Of a stretch of DNA of 64,000 nt, positions 36,873 through 45,763 are shown piece by piece. The stretch is from JAJPJE01 sp963848375 (GTDB lineage Bacteria > Acidobacteriota > Terriglobia > Terriglobales > Acidobacteriaceae), in assembly GCA_963848375.1 (NCBI GenBank), contig CAWKDK010000025.1:1-64000 (forward strand), given 5' to 3'. Position 1 is the stretch's first letter, and each line of letters begins with the position of its first letter. Under the pieces are notes generated by a model. That model was not told where the DNA came from, made no database searches, and was given only the letters and a program-made list of their open reading frames with translations. Both the position numbers and the translations under genes were made by a program.

Positions 36873-38540
36873 ATGGCAAAGCAAATCGTTCATGGTGAGG
36901 ACTCCCGGCAGGCAATCCTGCGCGGCGTGAATGCCCTTGCCGACGCAGTCAAAGTGACGCTCGGTCCCAAGGGCCGCAATGTCGTGATTGAGAAAAAATT
37001 CGGTTCCCCGACCATTACCAAGGACGGCGTGACCGTGGCGAAGGAAATCGAGCTGAAGGATACGCTCGAAAACACCGGCGCACAGATGGTGCGTGAAGTT
37101 GCCAGCAAGACCAGCGACGTAGCCGGCGACGGCACCACGACCGCAACCGTACTGGCCCAGGCGATCTTCCGCGAGGGCGTGAAGACCGTGGCCGCCGGCG
37201 CGAACCCGATGGCGCTGAAGCGCGGCATCGACAAGGCCGTGACCCTGATCTGCGGTACCGTCGACAACGAAGGCACCCGTACCCCGGGCGCTCTGGACAA
37301 GCTGTCACAGAACGTTTCGGGCGACATGAAGAAGATCGCCGAGGTCGGCACGATCTCCGCCAATAACGATCACACCATCGGCAAGATCATCGCCGAGGCC
37401 ATGAAGAAGGTCGGCAAAGACGGCGTGATCACCGTGGAAGAGTCCAAGACGATGGAAACTCAGCTGGACGTCGTCGAGGGCATGCAGTTTGACCGCGGCT
37501 ATCTCTCCCCCTACTTTGTTACTGATCCTGAGCGCATGGAAGCCATTCTCGAGAACGCGCTCATCCTGATCCACGAAAAGAAAATCTCTTCGATGAAAGA
37601 CCTGCTCCCGTTGCTCGAGCAGATCGCCAAGGGCGGCAAGCCGCTCGTGATCATTGCGGAAGATGTGGAAGGCGAAGCACTCGCCACGCTCGTCGTAAAC
37701 AAGCTGCGCGGCACATTGCAGGTTTGCGCCGTGAAGGCTCCTGGATTCGGCGATCGTCGCAAGGCAATGTTGCAGGACATCGCGATCCTGACCGGCGGCA
37801 AGGCCATCACCGAAGACCTTGGAATCAAGCTGGAGAACGTTCAGCTTGCCGATCTCGGACAAGCCAAGAAAGTAACCGTCGACAAGGACAACACCACGAT
37901 TGTCGAGGGCAAGGGCAAGTCGGGCGAGATCGAAGGTCGCGTGAAGGAAATCCGCAGCCAGATCGACAAGACCACCAGCGACTATGACCGCGAGAAGCTC
38001 CAGGAGCGCCTGGCGAAGCTCGTAGGCGGCGTTGCGGTGATCAAGGTCGGCGCGGCTACCGAAACCGAAATGAAGGAAAAGAAAGCCCGCGTGGAAGACG
38101 CGATGCACGCCACCCGCGCTGCAGTCGAGGAAGGCATTGTCCCCGGCGGCGGTGTTGCGCTGGTACGTTGCATCAAGGCTCTCGAGAGCCTGAAGCTGGA
38201 TGGCGAAGAGCAGATCGGCGTCAACATTGTTCGCCGTTCGCTGGAAGAGCCTCTGCGTCAGATCGTTGGGAATGCCGGTGTTGAGGGCGCGGTCGTGGTT
38301 GGCAAGATCCTGGAGTCCAAGGATCCCAACTTCGGCTACAACGCTCAGAGCGGCGAGTTCGAGGACCTGATCAAGGCCGGTGTTGTCGATCCGACCAAGG
38401 TTACCCGCACTGCCCTGCAGAACGCCGGCTCCATCGCTGGCTTGATGCTGACCACCGAGGCGATCATCAGTGAGATTCCGGAACCGAAGTCAGGTGCACC
38501 GGCTCCTGGTGGACACGGCGGCATGGGCGACATGTACTAA
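36873..38540 (+). CDS. groEL: Chaperonin GroEL
   Basis: The 555-residue chaperonin is complete: it starts MAKQIVHGEDSRQAILRG, has the ATPase loop VAGDGTTTATVLAQAI and ends with the GGM-type tail GHGGMGDMY. It folds substrate proteins with GroES in the cytoplasm. AGAAGGAG precedes the ATG. It is second in the operon and followed by a strong terminator. As usual for groEL, a long open frame runs on the opposite strand; it is not a gene. Confidence 0.98.
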   Translation: MAKQIVHGEDSRQAILRGVNALADAVKVTLGPKGRNVVIEKKFGSPTITKDGVTVAKEIELKDTLENTGAQMVREVASKTSDVAGDGTTTATVLAQAIFREGVKTVAAGANPMALKRGIDKAVTLICGTVDNEGTRTPGALDKLSQNVSGDMKKIAEVGTISANNDHTIGKIIAEAMKKVGKDGVITVEESKTMETQLDVVEGMQFDRGYLSPYFVTDPERMEAILENALILIHEKKISSMKDLLPLLEQIAKGGKPLVIIAEDVEGEALATLVVNKLRGTLQVCAVKAPGFGDRRKAMLQDIAILTGGKAITEDLGIKLENVQLADLGQAKKVTVDKDNTTIVEGKGKSGEIEGRVKEIRSQIDKTTSDYDREKLQERLAKLVGGVAVIKVGAATETEMKEKKARVEDAMHATRAAVEEGIVPGGGVALVRCIKALESLKLDGEEQIGVNIVRRSLEEPLRQIVGNAGVEGAVVVGKILESKDPNFGYNAQSGEFEDLIKAGVVDPTKVTRTALQNAGSIAGLMLTTEAIISEIPEPKSGAPAPGGHGGMGDMY

Positions 38541-38585
38541 GAGGCTGTCGGCTGATGGCTATCAGCTGTCGGCTAAAGCAGATCG

Positions 38586-38612
38586 AGCCCCGCAGAGATG
38601 CGGGGCTTTTTT
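38586..38612 (+). terminator. Rho-independent terminator of groESL
   Basis: AGCCCCGC / GCGGGGCT, six-base loop, followed by a run of T. It lies 45 bases after the groEL stop. Confidence 0.92.
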
Positions 38613-38641
38613 ATTGCGAAGACTTGTCCAACCTGCGGAAC

Positions 38642-38791
38642 TTACTTCAGCTTGCGGTCGGCCTCGATCGGAGCTTCGGGGACGATTTCTCCGGCTCCGT
38701 GGCACTTCGGGCAAAGCTTACCGTTGGAGTCGGTGCGGCGTCCACGGCAGACAGGGCAAGGTTGCGCAGTCGCAATCAGTCGGAAACTCAT
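38642..38791 (-). CDS. Small zinc-ribbon-like protein, DnaJ-type CxxCxG
   Basis: This 49-residue protein starts MSFRLIATAQ. It has two Cys pairs in the pattern PCPVCRGRR...KLCPKCHGAGE, like one half of the DnaJ cysteine-rich domain. The tail is acidic then basic. ATG at 38791 is chosen; the frame runs 20 codons further upstream without support. It lies convergent to groEL. Such mini zinc ribbons may bind a partner or RNA; the function is unknown. Confidence 0.65.
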   Translation of the reverse strand: MSFRLIATAQPCPVCRGRRTDSNGKLCPKCHGAGEIVPEAPIEADRKLK

Positions 38792-38903
38792 ATATATCCA
38801 TCCTAACCTATATTCTTGAATTACTGCACCTATCCTTGTGCTTACCCTCATAAAACTGAGACACTACGGCGTTTGTTCAACCTAACCTAAGAGGTGTACC
38901 TGC

Positions 38904-41184
38904 GTGCCGCGCTGGCTCTCTTCCCTATTTCTCGCTCTTTCTCTTCTAGGTTCCTTAACCGCTCAAACCAAGCCACTCACTCCACAACAGGTCGATACCC
39001 GGGTCGAAAAACTGCTCGGGCAGATGACCCTCGACGAGAAGATCGGCCAGATGACGCAGATCCCCGGCGCGCCGATTTTGGACATCCAGGTCAAACCAGA
39101 AGAGCTGATTCGAAAAGGTCAGGACGGTTCCCTGCTGTGGCTCACCGATCCCGTGGAGATGAATCGCCTACAGCACATTGCCGTAGAGCAGACACGTCTG
39201 CACATCCCAATTCTCTTCGGACTCGATGTCATCCACGGTTACCGCACGATCTTCCCCGCCCCGCTGGCGATGGCCGCTTCTTGGGATCCGAAGATGGCCG
39301 AAGCCGCTCAGGCTGTCGCCGCGAAAGGAGGCTCGCGCCGATGGCTTCGCGTGGACGTTCGCTCCCATGGTCGACATTGCTCGTGACCCGCGCTGGGGAC
39401 GCATCGTGGAAGGCGCCGGCGAGGATCCCTTTCTCGGCGCAGCGATGGCGCGAGCGCAGGTGAAGGGGTTCCAGGGCGACGATTTGTCCAGCCCCGATCA
39501 CGTGCTTGCGTGCGTGAAACATTTCGCCGGCTACGGCGCGGCCGATGGCGGACGTGATTATGATTCGTCCTATATCTCCGACGACTTGATGTGGAACGTG
39601 TACCTCCCGCCCTTCAAGGCCGCTCTCGATGCGGGCGTAGGCACCGTGATGAGCGCCTACATGGACCTGAATGATGTCCCAGCAACCGGCAATCGCTGGC
39701 TTCTGCATGACGTTCTCCGCGAGACATGGGGATTCAATGGCTTTGTCGTCAGCGACGCAATCGCCGTCAAGAGCCTGATTACCCATGGCTACGCGCGTGA
39801 TGGCAGTGACGCCGCCTTCAAAGCTGCGAACGCCGGCGTCAATATGGATATGGCGAGCGGCACCTATGCGGAAAACCTGGCAAAACTGGTGAAGGACGGG
39901 CGCATCTCGACGGCGGAGATTGATGCGATGGTTCGTCCGATTCTCGCCGCAAAGATTCGCCTCGGGTTGTTTGAGAATCCGTACGCGAAACTTAATTCGC
40001 AGCAGGTGGCGAGCGATCCTCATCATGCGGAGTTAGCGCGTACCGCGGCGCAGAGATCGATGGTGCTGCTGCGCAATCAGGACTCGCTGCTTCCACTGGC
40101 GAAATCAGGAAAGTATTCGTCGATCGCAGTGATCGGACCTCTCGCCGATTCCGGCGACGATCAGCTGAGCATGTGGGGACATATCGGTAAACCGAATCCT
40201 CCTGTGAGTGTGCTCCAAGGCCTCCGCAGCAAGCTGGGGAATTCGGTCCACATTGAATATGCCAAGGGGCCGAATATCACGCGGGACTACCCATCTTTCT
40301 TCCAGGACTCGCTGCACATGCACGTTGATCCAAAGCAGACTCCTGAGGAAGCAAAGAAGGCCTTCGATGATGCGGTGGCGACTGCAACGCGAAATGATCT
40401 GACAGTGATGGTGCTCGGTGAGGGCTCGATCATGAATGCCGAGGCGGCCTCGCGTGCCTCCCTGGACTTTGTTGGACAACAGGAACAGCTGTTGGAAGCA
40501 GTGGTGGCGACCGGAAAGCCGGTGGTGCTGGTGCTGATCAATGCGCGGCCAATCAATCTGACTTGGGCGTCTGAGCACGTGCCTGCCATCCTGGAAGCGT
40601 GGATGCCAGGTCAAGAGGGGGGCAATGCTGTCGCCGACCTGCTCTTCGGAGATGCCGTACCCGGTGGCAAACTGCCGATCACGTGGCCGCGGAACGGCGG
40701 TCAGATTCCGATCTACTACGCACATAACCTCACACAGGCACCGGAGACCGATCCGAAGTTCACATCGCGCTATTGGGATCTGCCGACGTCACCTCAGTAT
40801 CCGTTTGGCTACGGTCTGAGCTATACGACGTTTTCGTACAGCAACGTAAGAGTGAGCAATGCGAATCCGAAAATCGGCGAAAGCATCGAAGTGACCGCCG
40901 ACGTGCAGAACACCGGCTCACGCGCGGGAGACACCGTTGCGCAGCTCTACATACATCAGCAGGCGGGAAGTGCCTCTCGGCCGGTACGGCAGTTGAAAGG
41001 CTTCGAACGCATTACACTCGCTCCGGGAGAAAAGAAGACAGTGCACTTCTCACTTGGCAAAGACGAGCTAACTTACTGGAGTCCGTCGTTGCGAAAATGG
41101 GTCGAGGAACCGGAACAGTTTGATGTGTGGGTCGGGGAAGATTCGACGGCGAAGCTGCACTCGAACTTCAAACTTACGCCGTAG
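38904..41184 (+). CDS. Glycoside hydrolase family 3 beta-glucosidase (BglX-like), secreted; one frameshift
   Basis: A signal peptide (WLSSLFLALSLLGSLTAQ) is followed by a complete GH3 layout. The N-terminal TIM barrel shows LLGQMTLDEKIGQM and the catalytic Asp in GFVVSDAIAVKSL. The C-terminal alpha/beta sandwich has QRSMVLLRNQDSLLPL and LPITWPRNGGQIPIYY. A fibronectin III-like domain ends the chain. An extra G at about 39327-39330 shifts the frame; removing it gives VAAKEARADGFAWTFAPMVD. The corrected length is 759, normal for BglX. GTG at 38904 is seven bases after AAGAGGTG. It cleaves terminal beta-glucosyl (or xylosyl) residues from oligosaccharides, probably in the periplasm. Confidence 0.9.
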
Positions 41185-41257
41185 AAAAGACTCCTTATCA
41201 CTGAATCTCAGACTTGCGGTCCGTATAATCCGCGGCACAAGAGGCCGGAGGATATAT

Positions 41258-41788
41258 ATGGACCGCAAGGAATTCCTGCAGGGCTGCTGCGCCATGGTGT
41301 TTCTGACATCGCTCACTGGCAATGCTGAGACTAGCGAATCGCCAAACGATGCAAACCTGAAATTCATACAGAACTGGGTTTCGGATCTGATGGAGACCCT
41401 CGACTCGGACTTTCCTGAAGAACAAAAGATCAAGCTGATGGACGGGTGCGGTCGCGGTTGTTACCGGCGCTTCACCTGGAAGCAGGAGATCGCAGCGAAA
41501 GGGAAAGGCTCGCCGGAAAAGCTGATCGAGGCGCTGAAGGCTAACTTCGAGGTGTGGCGCGAAGGAAACACGGTGCACATTCGTTATGGCGCGGTAAACA
41601 GCTACGGATGTTACTGCCCCGCGGCAAAGTATCGTCCCGGCAAGTCGAAAGACATTCACTGCTATTGCACGCGAGCGATGCATCAGGCGATCTGGGAAGC
41701 CGCGCTCGGCAAGAAGCCGCAGATCGACATCCTGCAGTCGGTACGCCGCGGCGATCCTACGTGCCACTTCTTAGTACACCTTGCGTGA
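41258..41788 (+). CDS. Cys-rich hypothetical protein
   Basis: This 176-residue protein starts at ATG 41258 with GGAGG six bases upstream. The N-terminus MDRKEFLQGCCAMVFLTSLTG resembles a Tat-like or short signal but lacks the twin arginine. Several Cys motifs follow: DGCGRGCYRR, NSYGCYCPAAKY, DIHCYCTRAMH and GDPTCHFLVHL. The last is reminiscent of the end of 4-vinyl-reductase-like or L-2-amino-thiazoline-4-carboxylate hydrolase-like proteins, but I cannot confirm either family. Nine or so cysteines suggest metal or cluster binding. Confidence 0.75.
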   Translation: MDRKEFLQGCCAMVFLTSLTGNAETSESPNDANLKFIQNWVSDLMETLDSDFPEEQKIKLMDGCGRGCYRRFTWKQEIAAKGKGSPEKLIEALKANFEVWREGNTVHIRYGAVNSYGCYCPAAKYRPGKSKDIHCYCTRAMHQAIWEAALGKKPQIDILQSVRRGDPTCHFLVHLA

Positions 41789-41856
41789 CCGACAGAGGCG
41801 CTGGACCGCTGCTCCTGTAGAATTCCCACATCTACTTTGGTGGGGATATTCAACGG

Positions 41857-42189
41857 ATGAATCGGCACCTTGGGATTTTGATCCTCTTGTTGGCGGCAGT
41901 TCTCGAGGCAGGCGGAGATGCGCTGATCCGCGTAGCATTGCACCGCCATGGCGTCGCCGCACGTGCGGCCGCGTTTCTATTGGGCGCAGTGGTTCTGTTT
42001 GCCTATGGGTACACCGTAAATGCTCCGGCGTGGGATTTCGGTCGTCTGTTGGGCCTGTATGTTGTCTTTTTCTTCGTGGTCGCGCAGGTCGTTTCCTGGC
42101 TTGCGTTCGGACAGACTCCTTCACGGGCGATTCTTCTCGGCGGTTCGCTCATCGTGAGCGGCGGTTTCGTGATCGCCTTTCTGCAGTAG
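41857..42189 (+). CDS. Four-helix SMR/DMT-like membrane protein
   Basis: This 110-residue protein has four membrane helices. The first is LGILILLLAAVLEAGGDALIR with an intramembrane Glu, the hallmark charge position of small multidrug resistance proteins (Glu14 of EmrE). Its third helix, LYVVFFFVVAQVVSW, and fourth, AILLGGSLIVSGGFVIAFL, complete the fold. It may export cations or be a homologue used in lipid transport. No partner subunit is adjacent. Confidence 0.8.
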   Translation: MNRHLGILILLLAAVLEAGGDALIRVALHRHGVAARAAAFLLGAVVLFAYGYTVNAPAWDFGRLLGLYVVFFFVVAQVVSWLAFGQTPSRAILLGGSLIVSGGFVIAFLQ

Positions 42190-42299
42190 CAATTTGGAAA
42201 TCCCGCTGTGGAGCAACGTGAGTACCTGCTTGCCGAGGTGTGTTCCGCGTGGTTTAATCCTCTGCTATCTGCGGTACAAACAATTCAGAGGAGATACGA

Positions 42300-42741
42300 A
42301 TGAAGCGACTGTTTGCAATTCTAGTTGCGTGTGTCTTGGGGCTTGGTATAGCGGTAGCGCAGGACGCTGCGACTGGCGCGAAGGACCTTGGCAAAGACGT
42401 TGGCAAGGGCGCCAAGGCTGTAGGCAAAGATGTGAAGAAAGACACCAAGAAGGCCGGCAGCGAGACCAAGAAGGCTGCCGATAAGACCGGCGACGCCACC
42501 AAGAAGGCCGCTGATAAGACTGTGCGACACAACCAAGAAGGCTGCGGATAAGACCGGCGATGCTACCAAGAAGGCCGCTGACAAGACAGCTGACACCACT
42601 AAGGCCGCCGCGAAAGACACCGCAAAGACTACCGACAAGGTAGCCAAAGATACAGCCAAGGGCACGAAGAAAGTCGTAAAGAAGACCGGCAGCGACGTCG
42701 ATAAGGGCGCGACCAAAGCCGCCGACGAAGTGAAGAAGTAG
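42300..42741 (+). CDS. Exported Lys/Ala-rich repeat protein, LEA-like; one frameshift
   Basis: A signal peptide (MKRLFAILVACVLGLGIAVAQ) leads into a 125-residue low-complexity helix. It is built from 11-residue-like Lys/Ala/Asp/Thr words such as KKAADKTGDAT, DTTKAAAKDTAKTTDKVAKD and KKVVKKTGSDVDKGATKAA. Its amphipathic, Gly-spaced pattern resembles group 3 LEA proteins. One extra base at about 42520-42523 interrupts it; the corrected protein is 146 residues and ends DEVKK. An AGAGGAG is six bases before the ATG. The role is unknown; desiccation protection is a family analogy only. Confidence 0.7.
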
Positions 42742-42753
42742 AGACGATTTTAT

Positions 42754-42786
42754 AAAGGGGACAGATCTAAGATCCGTCCCCTTTTC
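42754..42786 (+). terminator. Rho-independent terminator after the LEA-like gene
   Basis: GGGGAC / GTCCCC with inner GATC/GATC pairing and flanking AAA/TTTT, directly after the stop. Confidence 0.85.
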
Positions 42787-42892
42787 TGTGACTCGGCTGC
42801 CCTTCTCGCGTGGCCCGCCCTAAACTGACGAACGGAACCTACCCTTGACACAAAGATCCACGCCCGCGTCCAACAAGTCATTTGCTGCACTA

Positions 42893-44596
42893 ATGAGAAA
42901 AACGATCTTCCTCACGCTGCTGACAACAGTGTGTGCGTTGTCTCTCGCGGCTCAGCTTCCGAAGACGAATCAGGGATGGATCGAGTTCCGCTCGTTTCAC
43001 TATGAAGGCAGTGTCCCCGAGAGTGCCATCGTCCGGGATTCGGAGCGGCAGTATGTCAATCCGATCCTCGCTGGCTTTTACCCTGATCCGAGTATTGTCC
43101 GCGCGGGCGACGACTATTACCTGGTCAACTCCAGCTTTAGTTGGTTTCCGGGTGTGCCGATATTTCACAGCCGCGATCTGGTGAACTGGACACAAATCGG
43201 CCATGTGCTGGATCGCCCGAGTCAGTTGCCGCTCAAAGGTGCTGGCGTTTCCAGAGGCATTTTTGCGCCAACGATTCGGTATCACGATGGTCTTTTCTAC
43301 ATGATCACGACCAACGTTTCCGAGGGTGGCAATTTCTACGTAACGGCCAAAGATCCTGCTGGACCGTGGTCCGACCCAGTGGCGCTTCCCGAGATTGATG
43401 GGATCGATCCGTCGTTCTTTTTTGATGACGGGCATGCCTACATTGTTCACAACGGGCCGCCGCCCGAGAACAAGGCTCTTTACTCCGGTCATCGCGCCAT
43501 CTGGCTGTTTCCTTTCGACGAGAAGGCTGGCAAGATCTCCGGCCCTGGCAAGATCATCGTGAACGGTGGAACCGATATCAGCAAACATCCGGTGTGGATC
43601 GAGGGACCGCATCTACTGAAGCATGGTGAGTACTACTATCTGATCGCTGCCGAAGGGGGTACAGAGGAACATCATTCTGAAGTAGTGTTTCGCAGTAAGG
43701 CAGTGACTGGACCGTATGAACCTTATAGCGGCAATCCGATATTGACCCAGCGCACATTGCCGGAAGGGCGGCCAAACCCAGTTACGTCAACAGGCCATGT
43801 GGACTTTGTTGAAACGCAGAAGGGCGACTGGTGGGCCGTGTTTCTCGGTTGCCAGCCTTATCGAGACGACTTTTTTAACACCGGCCGAGAGACGTTTCTG
43901 CTGCCGGTGAAGTGGGTTGATGGCTGGCCGATTATCCTCAATGCCGGTGAAAGCGTTCCGCTTGTCGTCAACCGGCCAGCGTTGAAGGCCGCCGCTCCGC
44001 CGGCGACTCCTACGCATGGAGCGTTCTCATGGACCGACACGTTTCGCGAAGAGCGGCTCCCTTACGTTTACAACACGCTTCGTACTCCAGGTGAATCCTG
44101 GTATCGCCTAGACCGGAAGTCCGGTTCCCTCTTCATTCAACCGCGCGCGGAGGATCTGAGTTCGACGGGCGTCCCATCCCTCGTTGCGCATCGGCAGCAA
44201 CATGCCAATTTCTCGGCGAGTGTGGAGTTGGTTTTCCAGGCAGACGATCTGATATCTGATGCAGGACTGGTGGCGTTTCAGAACGAAACCCACTGGTATT
44301 TCCTGGGCGTGCGGCTTACACGTGACGCAGGAGATACGAATCCGCACCGCACGTTGTTTCTTGAAAAAAGTAATGGCGAGCGCAAGAGCGTTGCTTCTCT
44401 TCCCCTTGCTTCAGGCGTGAGCAAAGTCACTTTGAAGGTTGACGGTCGAGGAGCTACGTATCGATTCTCGTTCCTGACACCAGGGGGAAAGTGGCAGCAA
44501 CTTGGTGACGATCAGGATGGAACAATCTTGAGCACCAAAACCGCGGGCGGTTTCGTAGGAACCTATCTCGGGATGTTTGCCAGGTCGCCGAAGTAA
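42893..44596 (+). CDS. Glycoside hydrolase family 43 (beta-xylosidase/arabinofuranosidase type), secreted
   Basis: A signal peptide (MRKTIFLTLLTTVCALSLAAQ) is followed by the five-bladed GH43 propeller. The catalytic base Asp is in FYPDPSIVRAGDDYYL, the pKa-modulating Asp in IDGIDPSFFFDDGHAYI, and the general acid Glu in WIEGPHLLKHGEYYYL. A C-terminal jelly-roll domain follows (about 370-567), as in GH43 subfamilies with XynB-like tails. The length is 567 from ATG 42893; an upstream TTG is part of a TTGACA and is not used. With the GH3 gene this indicates plant or microbial beta-glycan or xylan use. Confidence 0.92.
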   Translation: MRKTIFLTLLTTVCALSLAAQLPKTNQGWIEFRSFHYEGSVPESAIVRDSERQYVNPILAGFYPDPSIVRAGDDYYLVNSSFSWFPGVPIFHSRDLVNWTQIGHVLDRPSQLPLKGAGVSRGIFAPTIRYHDGLFYMITTNVSEGGNFYVTAKDPAGPWSDPVALPEIDGIDPSFFFDDGHAYIVHNGPPPENKALYSGHRAIWLFPFDEKAGKISGPGKIIVNGGTDISKHPVWIEGPHLLKHGEYYYLIAAEGGTEEHHSEVVFRSKAVTGPYEPYSGNPILTQRTLPEGRPNPVTSTGHVDFVETQKGDWWAVFLGCQPYRDDFFNTGRETFLLPVKWVDGWPIILNAGESVPLVVNRPALKAAAPPATPTHGAFSWTDTFREERLPYVYNTLRTPGESWYRLDRKSGSLFIQPRAEDLSSTGVPSLVAHRQQHANFSASVELVFQADDLISDAGLVAFQNETHWYFLGVRLTRDAGDTNPHRTLFLEKSNGERKSVASLPLASGVSKVTLKVDGRGATYRFSFLTPGGKWQQLGDDQDGTILSTKTAGGFVGTYLGMFARSPK

Positions 44597-44645
44597 GTCG
44601 CCGAAGCAGGATGCCCGCGCGGCGGCAAGCCAGCCTCGTGCGCTT

Positions 44646-45719
44646 CTATCCGGCAACTTCGGCTTTGGTCTTCATTCCATGGCGTGCTAGCGCCATGTCC
44701 ACGATCTCCCCGATTAATTGAGTGTAGTTACGACCCGACTTCTTGGCGGCCATCGCGAACTCCTGTGTGCTCGAGAGCCACGGATTCGGATTCGCTTCGA
44801 TGACGTACACTTCCCCTTTTTCGGACAAGCGCATATCGATGCGACCGTAGTCACGAAGCTTGACTGCTCGATACGCCGCTAGTGCGACTTTCTGAAGCTT
44901 CTCGACAGTCGCGTCGTCCATGCCTTCGACCGGAGCCGACTTGGTGAGTTTGTAAGCGTCCGTATCTTTTTCGAACTTCACATCGAGACTGGCGATGCGC
45001 GGCGTTCCCTTCGGGAGCTTGGAGAGATCCAGTTCCACGAGTGGCAGCGCTTCGGTATTTTCGTAGCTGCCGAGAACACCTCCGTAGATCTCTCGCCCTT
45101 CGATGTACTCTTCGATCAGCGCGGGAGAGTCGAACTCGTCTTGAATGTATTCGACCCGCTCCATGAGTTCTTTCACGCTCCCGACAACGGCATCGGCGCC
45201 AATACCGATCGACCCATCTTCCCAAACCGGCTTGATGATCAGCGGGAACTTGATGTCGTGCGCGTGATCGAGCTTGCCGCGATAAGAAGTCGCGAAGAAC
45301 GGCGTCTGAATGCCATAGAACGCGAACATCTTTTTCGCAATCGCCTTGTCCTGCGCGAGAAAATGCCCATGGGGACCGCTACCTGTATAGGGCATGCCGA
45401 CAAGGTCCATAAACGCTGCGACGTTCATCTCCTTGGTGTCGTCGCCACCATAGGACTCGATCAGATTGAAGACGAGATCGGCGCCGCACTTGGGCAGCGC
45501 GGAGAGCGATTGCATGCGACCGTCGAGCACTTGATAGAAAGGCTCGTGCCCGAGCTTCTGCAACGCTTCGAAGATTTCTTCTCGATCATGCTTCTCTTTT
45601 TTCTTCTTGCGACGCTTCTTGGTGCTACGGCGTTTCGGTTTTTCCGGTTCTGGCTCGGCGACGGGCGGATCTTCTTCCCACACGTCGTAGAGAACCGCGA
45701 CTTTCAGTTTGTCACTCAT
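44646..45719 (-). CDS. D-Ala-D-Ala ligase-like ATP-grasp protein with a Lys-rich insertion
   Basis: An N-terminal Rossmann-like part (KVAVLYDV...) is interrupted by a striking Lys/Arg/Pro-rich insertion (residues 23-46). After it comes the normal ATP-grasp fold: LVFNLIESYGGDDTKE, GPHGHFLAQDKAIAKKMF, FPLIIKPVWEDGSIGI and the metal-binding end VYVIEANPNPWL. Unlike housekeeping Ddl, no cell-wall genes are adjacent. ATG at 45719 has GGAG six bases upstream. It ligates a carboxylate to an amine with ATP; the substrates are unknown. The zinc peptidase gene upstream on the same strand suggests a shared peptide task. Confidence 0.88.
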   Translation of the reverse strand: MSDKLKVAVLYDVWEEDPPVAEPEPEKPKRRSTKKRRKKKKEKHDREEIFEALQKLGHEPFYQVLDGRMQSLSALPKCGADLVFNLIESYGGDDTKEMNVAAFMDLVGMPYTGSGPHGHFLAQDKAIAKKMFAFYGIQTPFFATSYRGKLDHAHDIKFPLIIKPVWEDGSIGIGADAVVGSVKELMERVEYIQDEFDSPALIEEYIEGREIYGGVLGSYENTEALPLVELDLSKLPKGTPRIASLDVKFEKDTDAYKLTKSAPVEGMDDATVEKLQKVALAAYRAVKLRDYGRIDMRLSEKGEVYVIEANPNPWLSSTQEFAMAAKKSGRNYTQLIGEIVDMALARHGMKTKAEVAG

Positions 45720-45763
45720 CAAGAGCTCCAGTGTCCGGGCCCAACTTCATACTGTGATGTATC

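Noticed and set aside
37305..38108. Long open frame on the minus strand inside groEL
   Set aside because: Shadow of the highly conserved groEL codons; no own ribosome site and unlike any protein family.
42845..42892. TTG start 16 codons upstream of the GH43 signal peptide
   Set aside because: The TTG belongs to a TTGACA-like word, and the signal peptide starts at the ATG at 42893.
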